Below, piece after piece: positions 36,876-49,450 of a stretch of 64,000 bases of DNA (its first letter is position 1; every line of letters begins with the position of its first letter). The stretch is from positions 32,019,843 through 32,083,842 of the forward strand of contig OZ026838.1 of assembly GCA_964023205.1 (NCBI GenBank), in the 5' to 3' direction. The DNA comes from Lutraria lutraria (Eukaryota; Mollusca; Bivalvia; Venerida; Mactridae). A program made the position numbers and the translations under genes. The notes under the pieces were generated by a model. That model was not told the origin of the DNA, did not search any database, and saw only the letters and a list, made by a program, of their open reading frames with translations.

Positions 36876-37035
36876 TTTCCCGCCATTTTAAGGCGTGTCT
36901 TGTTTATTACTTTATGCTAATTGACGTCATAGACTAGTGACATGGAATAACAAAACACAAGCACAATCAATGTTCCCGCCATTCTAAGGCGTGTCTTATC
37001 TTTTTGACGTCATAGAACAATAACATAGAATAAAA
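36876..37035 (+). promoter_or_regulatory. Duplicated block with two CRE palindromes
   Basis: Two imperfect direct copies each contain CCCGCCATTTTAAGGCGTGTC (36879 and on) or CCCGCCATTCTAAGGCGTGTC (36975 and on), followed by TGACGTCATAGA (36922-36929 and 37005-37012). TGACGTCA is the full CREB/ATF palindrome, and CGCCATTTT resembles YY1 or E2F-type sites. A candidate splice donor occurs 1 kb downstream (38028), so this may be a promoter, but it may equally be a chance local duplication. Confidence 0.4.
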
Positions 37036-38649
37036 AGAAAACTACTCGATCGAATTCAGTTTTCTTTACATCTAAAATATTTTCCTGTGATCACAAAACA
37101 TTATCTCAAGTGTCTGGGAACATAAACATAAAACACGTCATTTTTTCTCTATATAAAACGTTTGAAGGCAATAAAGTCTTCATTAAATATGTCGAATGAG
37201 ATAACGCCCATTCATGTTTCATGTTTTTACGCATCATTCCATTTGATACATATATTAGTACGGTACACTTTTCGGTAATTCGTTTTCTTTGGCACACTTT
37301 AGAAGATGTCTTTGGTTCAAGTTCACTGGAGAGTATGTAACAAGATATTTACGTGACAAACTAATGATGACTGAACATGATTGAACTGAAATCTTAATAA
37401 CTGATACCTTGCACGCTAGCGCGGAATGACACGTATTTGAAAGTCACGTTACACAAGGAAATATATGAAAGATTACTAAGTACTACCTAATAACATGATT
37501 GTCTGTTAAGGAACATTTAGAAACGCAAACAAATACATTCATTTTATCAAATAACACGTATACCGTTAGATGAAAAGAGGGCATGGCGAAAACTTCCGTT
37601 AGGGAAACAATTTAGACAGCCAAGAAACAACCAACATGTACATCTGTCTCACCGTTCAATATAGTTAACTTTTTTAAGATCCTACATAATTCACATACTG
37701 GTCCATGTGATGACATATCGCTCATACCAGCCTGTTCTACATGCTAAGTCAGTCACATCGTCAAGTTTATAATGCCAAACCATACCACAAGTTAAACAAG
37801 TAATTTTGTTGTGTACGTGTCTTTGCTGGTGGACTTCGGGGTGTATTTATAGTAACATTGACACCATTCACAATTAAAATAGAAAGTTTTAAGTACACAT
37901 TTCATTTGTATTAATGTGGTTTGAAGATAACTGGTCATTGTTTAGAAAATGAATTTAAAACAAGCAGTGACTTGACAAATTTACACTTTGGCGAAGGCAG
38001 TGTTTTCAGTAGACGTCAAAAGTTTAAGGTAAGTAACAACCCTATGCTGTTTATGATTTAAGGTGCCAGCCAAATTTCCTACTACATTGTACTTTTATTG
38101 TAATAACAAATTTGACCATCAGATACAAATTCTCAAGAGTCAGAATCCTTAATTTACTAATTACAAAATACCATTAATGGGTCAAATGAAAGCCCTGGTG
38201 AAGATCAACATTTGATTATGGAACTATTCTATTAAATCATTACCCCTACCAAACAAATGTCTGACAACGATCCGGAAAATACCAGATAACCGGTACTTAC
38301 GTTTGATTAAGCGCAATAATGGCTTATCACGGGAGACAGGTACCATTTTATACTGGCACTTTCAAGTGTCCCGTTTTGTGTCAATTATCTGCTGATGCAA
38401 CCAAAATCTCTCATAGGAACACACTTAAGACCTCTTGACAGTGATCCCTTATTCAGGTCCAGTGTTTTCGTATTTCCTCCTATTTAGATTGATATTCGTC
38501 CCGTGTCAAAGTGGTTGTATTATTGATGTTTTATTGACAAATCTGATATATATGTGAACTTCTTGTGTTAATTTTATGTTCTCATATTTAAGAAATTATA
38601 TTTTTGATGCCTCCAGTTTTTTTTTATTTTCCTCGTAGTTTGGTAAGCG
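37036..38649. other. Non-coding stretch with a candidate splice donor
   Basis: TTTAAG then GTAAGT at 38028/38029 is a strong donor with no assignable coding frame before it. It could end a 5' untranslated exon of a gene to the right. Nothing else is supported. Confidence 0.3.
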
Positions 38650-38863
38650 GACCCGCCTCCGCGGTCGAGTGGTTAAAGTCGCTGACTTCAAATCACTGTA
38701 ACATCTCATTGATCGAGGGTAGCGCAGCTACTAACCATGTCTCTTTATGTGAGAAAGTAGGCGGTTGCTTACGGAGGATGGGAGTCTAGTATTAGGTGAA
38801 CTGTCCGCCTCATTTGACTCTGCATGTTAAAATGGGGCGTAAAACTCAAACAAACAAACAATA
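38650..38863 (+). mobile_element. SINE family A, copy 3 (internally deleted)
   Basis: Same head (GCGGTCGAGTGGTTAAAG) and tail (GGCGTAAAACTCAAACAAAC) as 9774-10013, with the B-box region and part of the body deleted. Confidence 0.85.
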
Positions 38864-38869
38864 TTGTAT

Positions 38870-39547
38870 GTATACTTGCATATTTGATTGCATCCGTAAT
38901 TCGATGTTCATAATTATCATTGAAAATGTATCGTGTTTTAATTGCATTCCCCCCGTCGACGTTAGACGATGTCTAGTTTGCATGTGTCTAAATAAGTTCT
39001 CTCTGGATAAGCGTGACGGATTATTGTTGTATTTAAAACAAAATGCCATTAACGATACATTGTTATTATTGTATTTTGTTAATTTATCGAAATTTAATTC
39101 AAATTCCTTGCAAAAATCATTTAAATTGTTGTTAATGAGCTCATGTTGATCGTCAATAGTTAACTACTTTTACCATGAAAAATGTTTTATATTTAAGTAC
39201 ACACGGTTAAATCTTAATTAGATTATTCGAATAATTACGTGAATGCTAAAAACGGATTAGGCAATCCTTAATAATTTGATGGTTTGCAGCTACGCGGCTC
39301 GGACTCATTCAAAAATTCTTTGACCCTAATTTTTCACTTCGATTTGAAAATATTTGTTGTTCGTTCTTTATTTCGTTTCAGTAATAGATTAATTCTGTAA
39401 GCGAAAAGCTGAAATAAACGGATATAATGTTAACAAAAACAGATATCTACCTACTTACCTACCAACTGTTAAAAGTTCAAGTCCCGTAAGCGCAGACTTT
39501 TTAAGGATGGTCTAAAGAAGATAATTTCATGGAGGCGACGTTGTTAT
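38870..39547. other. Non-coding stretch
   Basis: No supported feature. Confidence 0.4.
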
Positions 39548-40135
39548 AAACAAAAGGGCCGTATGACCCTATAACCGCTCACTAGAAAAAGGACCTTTAG
39601 AGAAGAACATTTTCACCTTTTTTCTTAGAGGTTTACTAGAAAATGCTACACACCAAATACCAAAGCTCTAGGCATTGTAGTTTCTGACAAGAAGATTTTT
39701 TTAACTTCCCTATATAACTCTATGTAAAATCAAATTACCACAGGGGCGGAGCCAATTGTGACCCTAGTGGAATAATTTGAACAAACTTGGCAGTGTTCCA
39801 TTAGACCATGCTACACATCGAATATATAATCTCGAGGCCCAGTGATTTGTGTATATCCTCCATTATGGAGAGTGTAACATATTTACAAGTACAAGCAGAT
39901 TTCTTTTTAGTTTTTCCTATTGGTTGCCATGGCAACCAGAGTTTTTAATGAAATTAATTTTTTAACAGCTTTTAAAGGTTGCCATCAAAGGACCATTCCA
40001 GCAAAGTTTGGTTACATTCGACACAGTGATGAAGGAGAGGTTGTTTAAAGTAAAAGCGGACACCACTAACGACGCATGACGGACGCTATGCGATCACAAA
40101 AGCTCACTATGAGCACATTGTGCTCTGGAGAGCTA
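39548..40135 (+). repeat. Unclassified dispersed mollusc repeat
   Basis: It starts near AAAAGGGCCGTATGACCC. It contains two diverged internal modules (TTTGAACAAACTTGGCAG, ATGCTACACA, GGTTGCCATGGCAACCAGAG) and ends GATCACAAAAGCTCACTATG followed by GAGCTAACAAAAA. I recall closely similar sequence as a high-copy non-coding repeat in bivalves and gastropods. There is no second full copy in this window. Confidence 0.6.
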
Positions 40136-41229
40136 ACAAAAACTATTCGAGTACATCCTGCAATATTGATTCGATAAATAGTGAATTGAGTGTACCCGAG
40201 TTCAGCAGGGATAAACGGACAGTAATTTGGGTTATTATACGTTTAAAAGAAAAAGTTCTCGCTAGGCCGGTTCGATTGGTCAAACGGAAGAGCGGTCGGA
40301 AGAGGCAGAGCTCTTCCGAACTTCTAATTTTAAAAGCTCTTCTATCTAATCCGCCCGATGGTTAGCAGAGATGGAAGAGATATTAGTTACGTTACCAAAC
40401 AGCATGACAATACTGCTTGAAATTACCTTATTAAATTATTAACTCACCACAAAAAAGATTTTTAACAAATAAATTGTTTACAATGTCACAGTGCACATGG
40501 TTTAATGAATATTGGTTTGAAGGTTAGTTTCACCTACATCTAATATTTGGATGGAGACATTTCGGATAGTTTATGAATATACTTATAAATGCAGCAATTA
40601 CCGAATTAGACATTGGCTTTGAAGAAAGTTTTTTCTTTTATTTAGTCTAAAACTATGTTTATTTTCTTCAAATAGCACGTTATTTACTTTCAACGATGAA
40701 AGTTGACTGGTAGCGATTTTCAATTTTTAAAACCACGACTGCAGTTGCGCTCGATTGGATTTCTCTTCTATGCTCTTCTGGCCGACGTATTCTCTTCTTA
40801 CGATAGTCATATCATATCCTTGAACCTTGATGTACACACAACACTTGAGAAATAGCTTGAGTATAATCGTCCGTAAACTATATAACAACATGGCTGTTTA
40901 TGTAAATAAATCATGCAGTCTGTCGTCGACTATTGCTTGTTTCCGGCCGCGTAGCACTTCTAAAACATACCACAACATCAGAAGTAATCACATCAATATC
41001 ATAATATTTTCCATTATATATTCCAACATTTGCATTGAGATCAAGTTCTCTGTTGGATAAACCTAACGGACATAAAATCAATATTAAACTCAGTGAACTA
41101 CTTGTTAAATTCGTCAGTTTTATTTCAGTTCTTTAGCTAGCTGTGGATAGCAAATCAGCCTATACTACGATCAATCGGAAGACCTCAGTTGACTTCGTAC
41201 CCCATCTAACATACATACAACATAGTCGG
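40136..41229. other. Non-coding stretch
   Basis: Short open frames only, without coding character. Confidence 0.4.
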
Positions 41230-41700
41230 TCGAGGTGTGCCGCATGATAACAGAGTGAAATACATGTAGCAAGAATCATAACGATATCCTTCATTTTGAC
41301 TGAATTAATCCCATTTTTGGACTTAAAACAATTGTCACCTTTAATACTGTTACTTTTAATTACTTAAAAGGTACCATGGGGAAACTTGGAATATTAGCAG
41401 AGAGAATGAGAAGAATTTTCTAATCATGAATTATAACTCTATCATACATTTTGACAGACAGTCCCTCTTTTCGGACTTACAGAAATTGTCATATTTAGTT
41501 TTACTTACAGTGATTTGAAAGGTATTTTGCTGTAATGTGGCTTGCAGTGGATTTGTAGCTTGCTAAGGCATACATGCTTGAAAGTACTTTTTGTTTATGC
41601 TTCCTTCATGCTTTATGTGCTTTAACCAACTGACCAAAGAATCGGCGGGGGTCAATTCGATGAATTTGCTTGTTTTACCAAAGTTTAGAGTATTGTATTC
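41230..41700 (+). repeat. Dispersed repeat family F, copy 1
   Basis: This diverged relative of 44721-45320 shares ATAACTCTATCATACATTTTGA, TTTATGCTTCCTTCATGCTT and GAATTTGCTTGTTTTACC-type blocks, plus paired modules with AATTGTCA and a Pro-codon-like CCCxTTTT. Non-coding. Confidence 0.65.
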
Positions 41701-42287
41701 GTAAGAGAAATTTAATAGGATTCTACTTGACTGAGCATCGACTTGTAAAATGTCTAATTATGTAATAGATTATGTTTTGCATAGACTCTACGTTTCAAAT
41801 ACGTACGTTTACGTTTCACATTGTTACATTTCGGATTCGCTTACGTCATCAATGACGCAAGGTATTCGATGTTTTACGTCTAAGATAATTAAGCCTGAAA
41901 GAGTTAAGTTAACCATAATATGACAGGACAATTATTGATTTAAGGTATATTGGTATATACAATAATTACTTACGCACTTGTTACGTGAGAGCAAGTGTAA
42001 TACAAAACAGATATCTCTGTCAGAAGACGTGTGTCGTACGTGTTGTACTGATCAATGTTCGGACATGTGTTTGTTTGACAGGAAAGAGCAGTTTTATGGC
42101 AACCCCGCGGCGTTTCCAAAACATCATATTAACACTTAATTATTTACCTTATAATATATCATACGTAGATATAAGGAAGTATTTTTTATTTATTAATTAC
42201 CTTATCGATATAATTTACTGAAAAGTTGTTATTTTTTCGAGAAGTTGTTTTTATTCGTTTTTTTTTTCGATTGATATTTTCAGTTTG
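41701..42287. other. Non-coding stretch
   Basis: No supported feature. Confidence 0.4.
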
Positions 42288-42514
42288 ATTTGTAACCCGT
42301 CGACTCGGGTTCGACTCTCGGTCGCGACAGGTCATTCCCGACGGCATGGACAATTGACAACAAATGTTGATTTTCCTTCTCATGTGGAGAAGTTCCTTGT
42401 GGAAGGATAAGTTCACTATAGGAAAACTTGTTGGGTGAATCGACAACCATAATTATACATATAACGGCAAAACTGACACACTGGAAAAAGGCGTAAAACC
42501 TAAATACATAAATC
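42288..42514 (+). mobile_element. SINE family D, 5'-truncated
   Basis: A B box (GGGTTCGACTC, 42307-42317) is followed by a body with GTGGAGAAGTTCCTTGTGG and a tail GGCGTAAAACCTAAATACAT resembling the family A tail. The A-box half of the tRNA head is missing or unrecognisable. Confidence 0.6.
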
Positions 42515-44000
42515 AATTTGGCATCCTATGTTTTACGAATAATTTGATTATACATAAAATCATTCTTATGTTTTTAACTTCGTCTATGATTTGGAGAAAG
42601 ATATGAAATAGAACACAAACATTATTGTATATTACATGACATTCACTGGAAGTAATGTTGTCTTTCTCAGAAATTAAACCATCGGTCCGGTTTGTTACCG
42701 CAAACATGCTTGTACACACATATGTCCACATATAATGCATGTACTTACATGTTAACAGGACATATGGTTGTTATTTCTCCGAATTTATTGTTGTTCATAT
42801 ATCGTAACATTAGGCCTACTCAGAATTTGGATAACCACGCCCCCCAGTAACTAAAATGCTTGAAAACACGACAATGCGAAGACAAAGGTGTTCGATGTGA
42901 TTCGATTCAACAGCCGACTTTTCGCCTTCAAATGTTTCTTCTCGTTACCATACATTCGGTTTCATTATCTTTAGATGATCGATCAGTTATGGATATATTT
43001 ACTTTTATATTTTGTATACTTCCGATGGAATTTATCGCTAGACGACCAACCCAGTCCTTTGACCAATATTGACCTTTTGTATACATGTATTTTCAATACA
43101 ATTTAAATTACATGTTAAAAGAGAACTAAAATATGTATCAAAAGGTATGGCTTGTGTATTAGTGTTACTCACTGAGTTAGCATGGATTTTTGTTTTTTGA
43201 TCTCTTTCTATATTACATAATACGTCTGAGGAACATTCTACTTGCTCATCGGCTGGGTGTACAGACCCGACAACCGGAGTCGATTACATTACAGATAACC
43301 TTTGGGAAACAAATATGACAAGACCAGTTTGAGCAGGCATCATTCGAATACTATTAACTTTGAAATTTACGTACTCGTGTCATTTTAAAAGGTATTTCAT
43401 GTGTTGACGATAGTTGCATTCCTTTATATATTCGGCATGCGACCATAGCAGCCGATGGTAAATAAATGCATGTATAAAGAATTCCATGTTGTAATGCAGT
43501 CCTACGTCCTATGATGTATCAAATCAATCCGAATCATTCGTACACTTAGACATTAACATGAGTGTTTGTATTCAATTAAAAACAACTTATTCTACATCTT
43601 AGTAGCTTACAGCAATTGATATCGATTTTATGACACTGGTGTCTATATATTTGGGTGAGTTTATACTACGTAAACATCATTTTCCCAGAAAAAAATGAAC
43701 AAATAAATAGATTAATATGTTACTGTATATAGGATGGGAAGGCCAAGAGATAATACAATATGCTTCATTATCTAAAAAGAAAACAGCCCAACTTTCGTAG
43801 AATTAAGTTATTTCTGAATTGATTTGTGGTCACCGTACTAATTAAAACGTAAAAGAAACGAGCGAACGTATATTATAAGGTGACATTAAAACGTCAACTT
43901 GTCAAGTGACATAATATCCTGGTGTAAAATACAGGATAGTATCGATGAGTCATTAGATAATGGACATGCAGTATTTAGTGTTTTCCTTAATTTTTAATTT
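42515..44000. other. Non-coding stretch
   Basis: No credible gene or repeat. Confidence 0.4.
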
Positions 44001-44198
44001 CAGTCAACCCTGCGATTGCGACCTCCTTAGAATAAAAGCCGACGTGTGAATAAAGGCCAATGAAAATCCTTATTGATTGTACAGAAATAATGACCTCTTA
44101 ATAAAGGCAACAAAATTTCGTTTATAAGGGTGGCTTTTGTTCACAGGTGTGACTGTCAATTAAAGCCTTATTTTGTCATTGTTCACAAGTTTGACTAT
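44001..44198. mobile_element. MITE family A, copy 2
   Basis: It begins CAGTCAACCC and contains GTGAATAAAGGCCAATGAAA. It ends with CACAGGTGTGACTG at 44155, followed by a second right-end-like copy (GTTCACAAGTTTGACTATA) to 44198, as if the right end was duplicated. Confidence 0.65.
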
Positions 44199-44720
44199 AT
44201 TCAAACAACGCAATAACAAACAAAATAAAACAGCATCAGAGTAAATAAAAACACATTAAACTATTTTTAGTTTAACTAATTTATTACTTAAAAACGCTCT
44301 GTCATTTAATTACATTTGTTTGTCATATTTGTTACACTTGCGCTTCGTTTATTGTCGTAAAAAATGTATATACATCATGCTTGTGTTTAAAAGTCCTTAT
44401 CAAGTGAAGTCAAGTCAGAACTATGAAGTAGTATGTACGAACTTGAGATAAAATACTAATTGAAAGTGCCATGTATAATTACGAGAAACAAATGCATTTG
44501 TTGTTCACTTCGATTAAAATTAAAGATATGTTTCTCTAGAGTTAATCTACATCGAGGAAGCGCTCTAAGAAAACGTACGACCTCGGAATTATTTTCAGTA
44601 TAAGTATTAGCGGGATCCGGTTTCAATGCAAACAACAAAGATGTGATTTATGTAAATCTCTGATTTTCGAACGCTTTGACGCAACGCAAGCTATAATTAC
44701 CGTATAATTACTTTTATTAC
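44199..44720. other. Non-coding stretch
   Basis: No supported feature. Confidence 0.4.
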
Positions 44721-45320
44721 CCCCCCCCCGCCAAAGGCGGAGGGATATAGATTTGGTGTTATTCGTCCGGCTGTTAGTCCTTCCGTCCGGCTGTTAGTCC
44801 TTTCGTCCGGCTGTTAGTCCTTCCGTCCGGTTGTTAGTCCTTCCGTTCGTCCGGATGACTGTCCGTCACACTTTTTTGAAACTTGCAATAACTTTTAAAC
44901 TTTTTAATCTTGAAATATTGGTAGAGTGTGAATAGTGGAAGAGAACCGATCAAGAAGCATAACTCTATCATGTATTTTGATTAAATTATCCCCCTTTTCA
45001 ACTTATACATTTTTTACTTTCTCTGTAACTTAAAATAACTTTAAGAGTACCAAAGGGAAGCATACAGAAATTGATATATTTAGTAGAGCGTCGTTATTGA
45101 AAAAGTACTGATCAAGAAGCATAATTCACATGCATTTTGATAGAATTAACCCCCTTTCTGAATTAGAAAAAATGTCACTTTTAATGTGTACCACTCATTT
45201 ATGCTTTCTTCGTGCTTTATTTGATTTAACCAGGTGACAAAAATACTCGGCGGAGGATGTCAAATCTACGAATTTGCTTGTTTTATCAGACACCATTACC
45301 AAAGTTTAGCTTGAATTTGC
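44721..45320 (+). repeat. Dispersed repeat family F, copy 2, with 20-bp tandem head
   Basis: It begins CCGCCAAAGGCGGAGGGATA. Next come about four tandem 20-bp units of TCCGTCCGGCTGTTAGTCCT type (44761-44845), then two internal modules (AAGAAGCATAACTC and GATTAAATTATCCCCC). It ends GGCGGAGGATGTCAAATCTA then GAATTTGCTTGTTTTA. The 3' half matches 41230-41700. Confidence 0.65.
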
Positions 45321-45927
45321 TTGTTTAATGTTCTTTAATTGGATTAAACAAAAGCCAGGAGCATTGGGCCACTTTACCAGCTTTAACTGTTGAGAAATAA
45401 CTCGTTGACACGTGGATAGAACGATCAACCTTTTCTAAGTTAGCTGGACATCTTTCACAGACGTGAAATTTGGTGCCGGATTGAATTTGTTAGAGGTTAG
45501 TACATTTTGTAATTACAAGCCAGAGACCACAGCCACTCTACGACACCCCTTTATTACAAATAAACATATTGCAAGTGTAACTGTATTTATTATGTGTAAT
45601 GTTACCATGTACAGTAAGTTTGGGTTACAAAAAAATGAAAGTGCATTATGCATCAAAAATGTATTTCTAGTATTACATTGTATTAAATTTCAATTAATAT
45701 CATTTCCTTATGCTGATATTTGAACTTATATTCCCAGAATACGTCACTAAACAATAACAACAATAATTTACACATTTGTTATTTTCTATCTAAAAGAAAT
45801 ACGAAGTATGTTTTATAGCATAACTAGTTGTCCAAGCGTCATTATTGCATTCATAAGTTCAAAAACATGTTCATTAGCAGATAATATTTGAACCGAAAAT
45901 ATGAATTCCTTCTTGATCTGTTATCCA
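45321..45927. other. Non-coding stretch
   Basis: One 86-codon open frame has no coding signature. Nothing else is supported. Confidence 0.4.
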
Positions 45928-46010
45928 TAGGGGACAAAATGTTGAAGGGATGGTGTAAAATGGCAACAAATGCCTAAATTGACCCCACGGACCAAAAAAC
46001 TGATTTAATT
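45928..46010 (+). mobile_element. MITE family C, partial copy
   Basis: Related to the left arm of the hairpin at 51896-52055: both have AGGGG, then TGGTGTAAAATGGCAACA-like and CACGGACCAAAAA blocks. The right arm is absent. Confidence 0.55.
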
Positions 46011-46639
46011 ATACATATAACATATAACCATTATACACCACTACACTACCATTATGTAGCGGTATTCACAAGTATATCGAGCCTCCAAATTATATTCTCT
46101 GTCCCGTCGTATGTATGCATTTGTTTGCAATAAGGGAATAGAACGCATCGTCTTGTATTGTATTGTTAAACCACAATTGAATTTTAATCATTTAGTATTA
46201 AATAAATACTACTCCATTTTGTGGAAACAGTCATTATGTACGCCTGCCAGTTTTTTTCAACACTCAAAATTAACCAAGATGAAATTATACATATATTGCA
46301 TGTTGTTTTTAACACATTCATTTAGCGAGAAGAAAAGATGGATCTCCATGGAGACTAAAGTTTATAACCACGCACGATCATCATTCGAATAATTAAATCG
46401 TTCAATTAAGTAAAAGCTTATAAATTTTTGGTTTGGTTGTATATAAATGAGAGGATTTAATCAGCGAGTAAGTTTTGTATCCAAAATCGTGAGAAATTTG
46501 CAAAGAGACTTGTTGTTATAACGACAAATTGTTTTCATACCAAAATTAATGTTTTGTTAAGCAAATTTGATAATCTAGAACAACAATTTTTCGACAGTAT
46601 GCTTTCATCGAAATGAAGGCATTTTGGTCCATTAATGAA

Positions 46640-46875
46640 GTAGACATGATAGGAACGTGACATAAGGCGATATCGAACATAGAATCCTAAAAACTCCTTA
46701 TAATGCCCGAACATGTATATTATGTGACACCCTAGAGGATGAATTTCATTTTTTGTTAGAATGTGCATGCTCTGTATACAGCAATTAGGAAGATACATAA
46801 TTTGAACTATTTTTCGAAGAATCTCAAAAGAATTTTGAAGAATGATAATATAAACATAACTTAAACATTTATCCA
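46640..46875 (+). pseudogene. LINE reverse-transcriptase C-terminal relic
   Basis: The + strand translation reads YNARTCILCDTLEDEFHFLL, then ECACSVYS. This is the CxxC...EDEFHFLLxC zinc-knuckle-like signature found near the C-terminus of mollusc LINE proteins. Stops interrupt the frame just downstream and upstream, and no RT core is present. It is a dead 3' fragment of a non-LTR retrotransposon, related in type to the relic at 30571. Confidence 0.7.
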
Positions 46876-46879
46876 TATT

Positions 46880-47260
46880 TGTTTATAAAGCATTTGCAAA
46901 CTGAAGTGATATTTATTTTCTATGTAAACTAGCACCTTCTCTCTCTGTCTAATGATGTCACCATTGATCTTGGATAATAATATTGTTATACACACATGTA
47001 CATGTGGATGTGTTGTACTGATACATATATGTGTCTACACTGTATACATTCATACAGTAACTAAGATAGTCGTAACTTAAAGTTTTATATGTTATTGTTA
47101 TTTTCCAAAATAAGATATCTATCTATAAAGATATAAACTATTGTTCTAAATGTTCCTGCATATAACCAGGTCGACATCTGGGATACCACACCATCATCGT
47201 TGGTGTAACTATTCTGGGTACCTCAGCCACACCATTATTGCACGTACAACATTGATCTTT
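46880..47260. other. Non-coding stretch before the 52-bp array
   Basis: No supported feature. Confidence 0.4.
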
Positions 47261-48568
47261 CTATCCTGAATACTAAATGATAGATGTATTAACACTATTA
47301 ATTTATCTATTCTTAATACTATAGTAACGATTTTTAAATGTGTTCACCCTATTGAATTATCTATTCTGAATACTATTGTCACATTATAAATGTATTAACC
47401 CTATTAAATTATCTATTCTGAATACTATTGTCACATCATAAACGTATTAACACTATTAAATTATCTATTCTGAATACTATTGTCACATCATAAACATATT
47501 AACACTATTAAATTATCTATTCTGAATACTAATGTCACATTATAAACGTATTAACACTATCAAATTATCTATTCTGAATACTTTTGTCACATTATAAACG
47601 TATTAACACTATCAAAGTATCTATTCTGAATACTAATGTCACATTATAAACGTATTAACACTATTAAATTATCTATTCTGAATAATTTTGTCACATTATA
47701 AATGTATTAACACTATCAAATTATCTATTCTGAATACTAATGTCACATTATAAACGTATTAACACTATCAAATTATCTATTCTGAATACTAATGTCACAT
47801 TATAAACGTATTAACACTATTAAATTATCTATTCTGAATACTATTGTCACATTATAAACGTATTAACACTATTAAAGTATCTATTCTGAATACCATTGTC
47901 ACATTATAAACGTATTAACACTATTAAATAATCTATTCTGAATACCATTGTCACATTATAAACGTATTAACACTATTAAATTATCTATTCTGAATAATTT
48001 TGTCACATTATTAATGTATTAACACTATCAAATTATCTATTCTGAATACTAATGTCACATTATAAACGTATTAACACTATCAAATTATCTATTCTGAATA
48101 CTTATGTCACATTATAAACGTATTAACACTATCAAATTATCTATTCTGAATACTATTGGCACATTATAAACGTATTAACACTATTAAAGTATCTATTCTG
48201 AATACCATTGTCACATTATAAACGTATTAACACTATTAAATAATCTATTCTGAATACCATTGTCACATTATAAACGTATTAACACTATTAAAGTATCTAT
48301 TCTGAATACTTATGTCACATTATAAACGTATTAACACTATTAAAGTATCTATTCTGAATACTAATGTCACATTATAAACGTATTAACACTATTAAATTAT
48401 CTATTCTGAATACTATTGTCACATTATAAATGTATTAACACTATTAAATTATCTATTCTGAATACTATTGTCACATTATAAATGTATTAACACTATTAAA
48501 GTATCTATTCTGATTACCAGAACCACATCATTGTTGTATTTACACTATTCAATTATCTATTATAAATG
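47261..48568 (+). repeat. 52-bp minisatellite, about 25 copies
   Basis: A head-to-tail array of a 52-bp unit containing ATTAACACTATTAAATTATC, TATTCTGAATACTATTGTCA and CATTATAAACGT. The edge copies are diverged and the central ones nearly identical. Diagnostic variants (CTAATGTC, CCATTGTC, AATTTTGTC, AAAGTATC, AAATAATC) recur in an ordered way, showing higher-order duplication. Confidence 0.95.
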
Positions 48569-48975
48569 CAGTAGCTACATCGATACTGTTTGTAAGCTAT
48601 TAACCTATGTGTTCTAAACGTAAAAAACGACTACAACATGTGATTAATTACAAAACTGTTAAAGAACACAACACATACCACGTAACGTGTTGTTAATTAA
48701 TTAGAAATGTCTAATTATGGCCTTATTGTCCTCATTAGTGTATTCTGTGCATATGTTGAAATTCTGTACGTGTTTGCTATTTAAACATTTAGGGGCAGAG
48801 GGCTTAAAAACAAGACATAAAATCGTTGAAATATTTCTTGTCATGGACTACGCAAGCATTCATGAAATTCTTTATTGTCTATGTTGCTATTATTAAAGGG
48901 ATGGTATAAGAATAGACGTTTTTATAGAATCATTGGAAGGTAAGGATCATGTGAATAATTCAAATGTACATACAT
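48569..48975. other. Non-coding stretch
   Basis: No supported feature. Confidence 0.4.
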
Positions 48976-49250
48976 AACCGCAACCGCGGTCGAGTGGTTA
49001 GGGAGCCCGCCTTTGGCTCGGGAGATCGATGATTCGAAGCCCAGCATAGACCGGGTTAGAACTGATGCGGTCGGTTTGGTGAGCCGCCAACTAGTTAAAT
49101 AATGTTTACCGTAGGCCCATCTAAGCCAGAAACTCGGCAAAAAGAGTAAGGATTCGGGAGGTACTGTGCGCCCAAAAGAGTATGTGTCTCATTAGCCAAC
49201 TTGGCTGGCCCTTTCAAAAGGGGTGATAATATAATAAACAAAACCTTTAC
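48976..49250 (+). mobile_element. SINE family C with tetranucleotide tail
   Basis: A tRNA-like head has A box GGTCGAGTGGTTAGGG and B box GATTCGAAGCCC. A body (CTAAGCCAGAAACTCGGC, then CTTTCAAAAGGGGTGATAAT) follows, and the 3' end ATAATAAACAAAACC leads directly into the tetranucleotide array at 49251. The array probably grew from the SINE tail. Confidence 0.75.

Positions 49251-49450
<200 letters not shown>

Noticed and set aside
46535..46876. 113-codon open frame on the minus strand
   Set aside because: The plus strand carries a LINE protein signature (LEDEFHFLL), so the minus-strand frame is a shadow of that relic.
47261..48568. CRISPR array
   Set aside because: The 52-bp unit is repeated without unique spacers, and the context is eukaryotic. 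It is a minisatellite.
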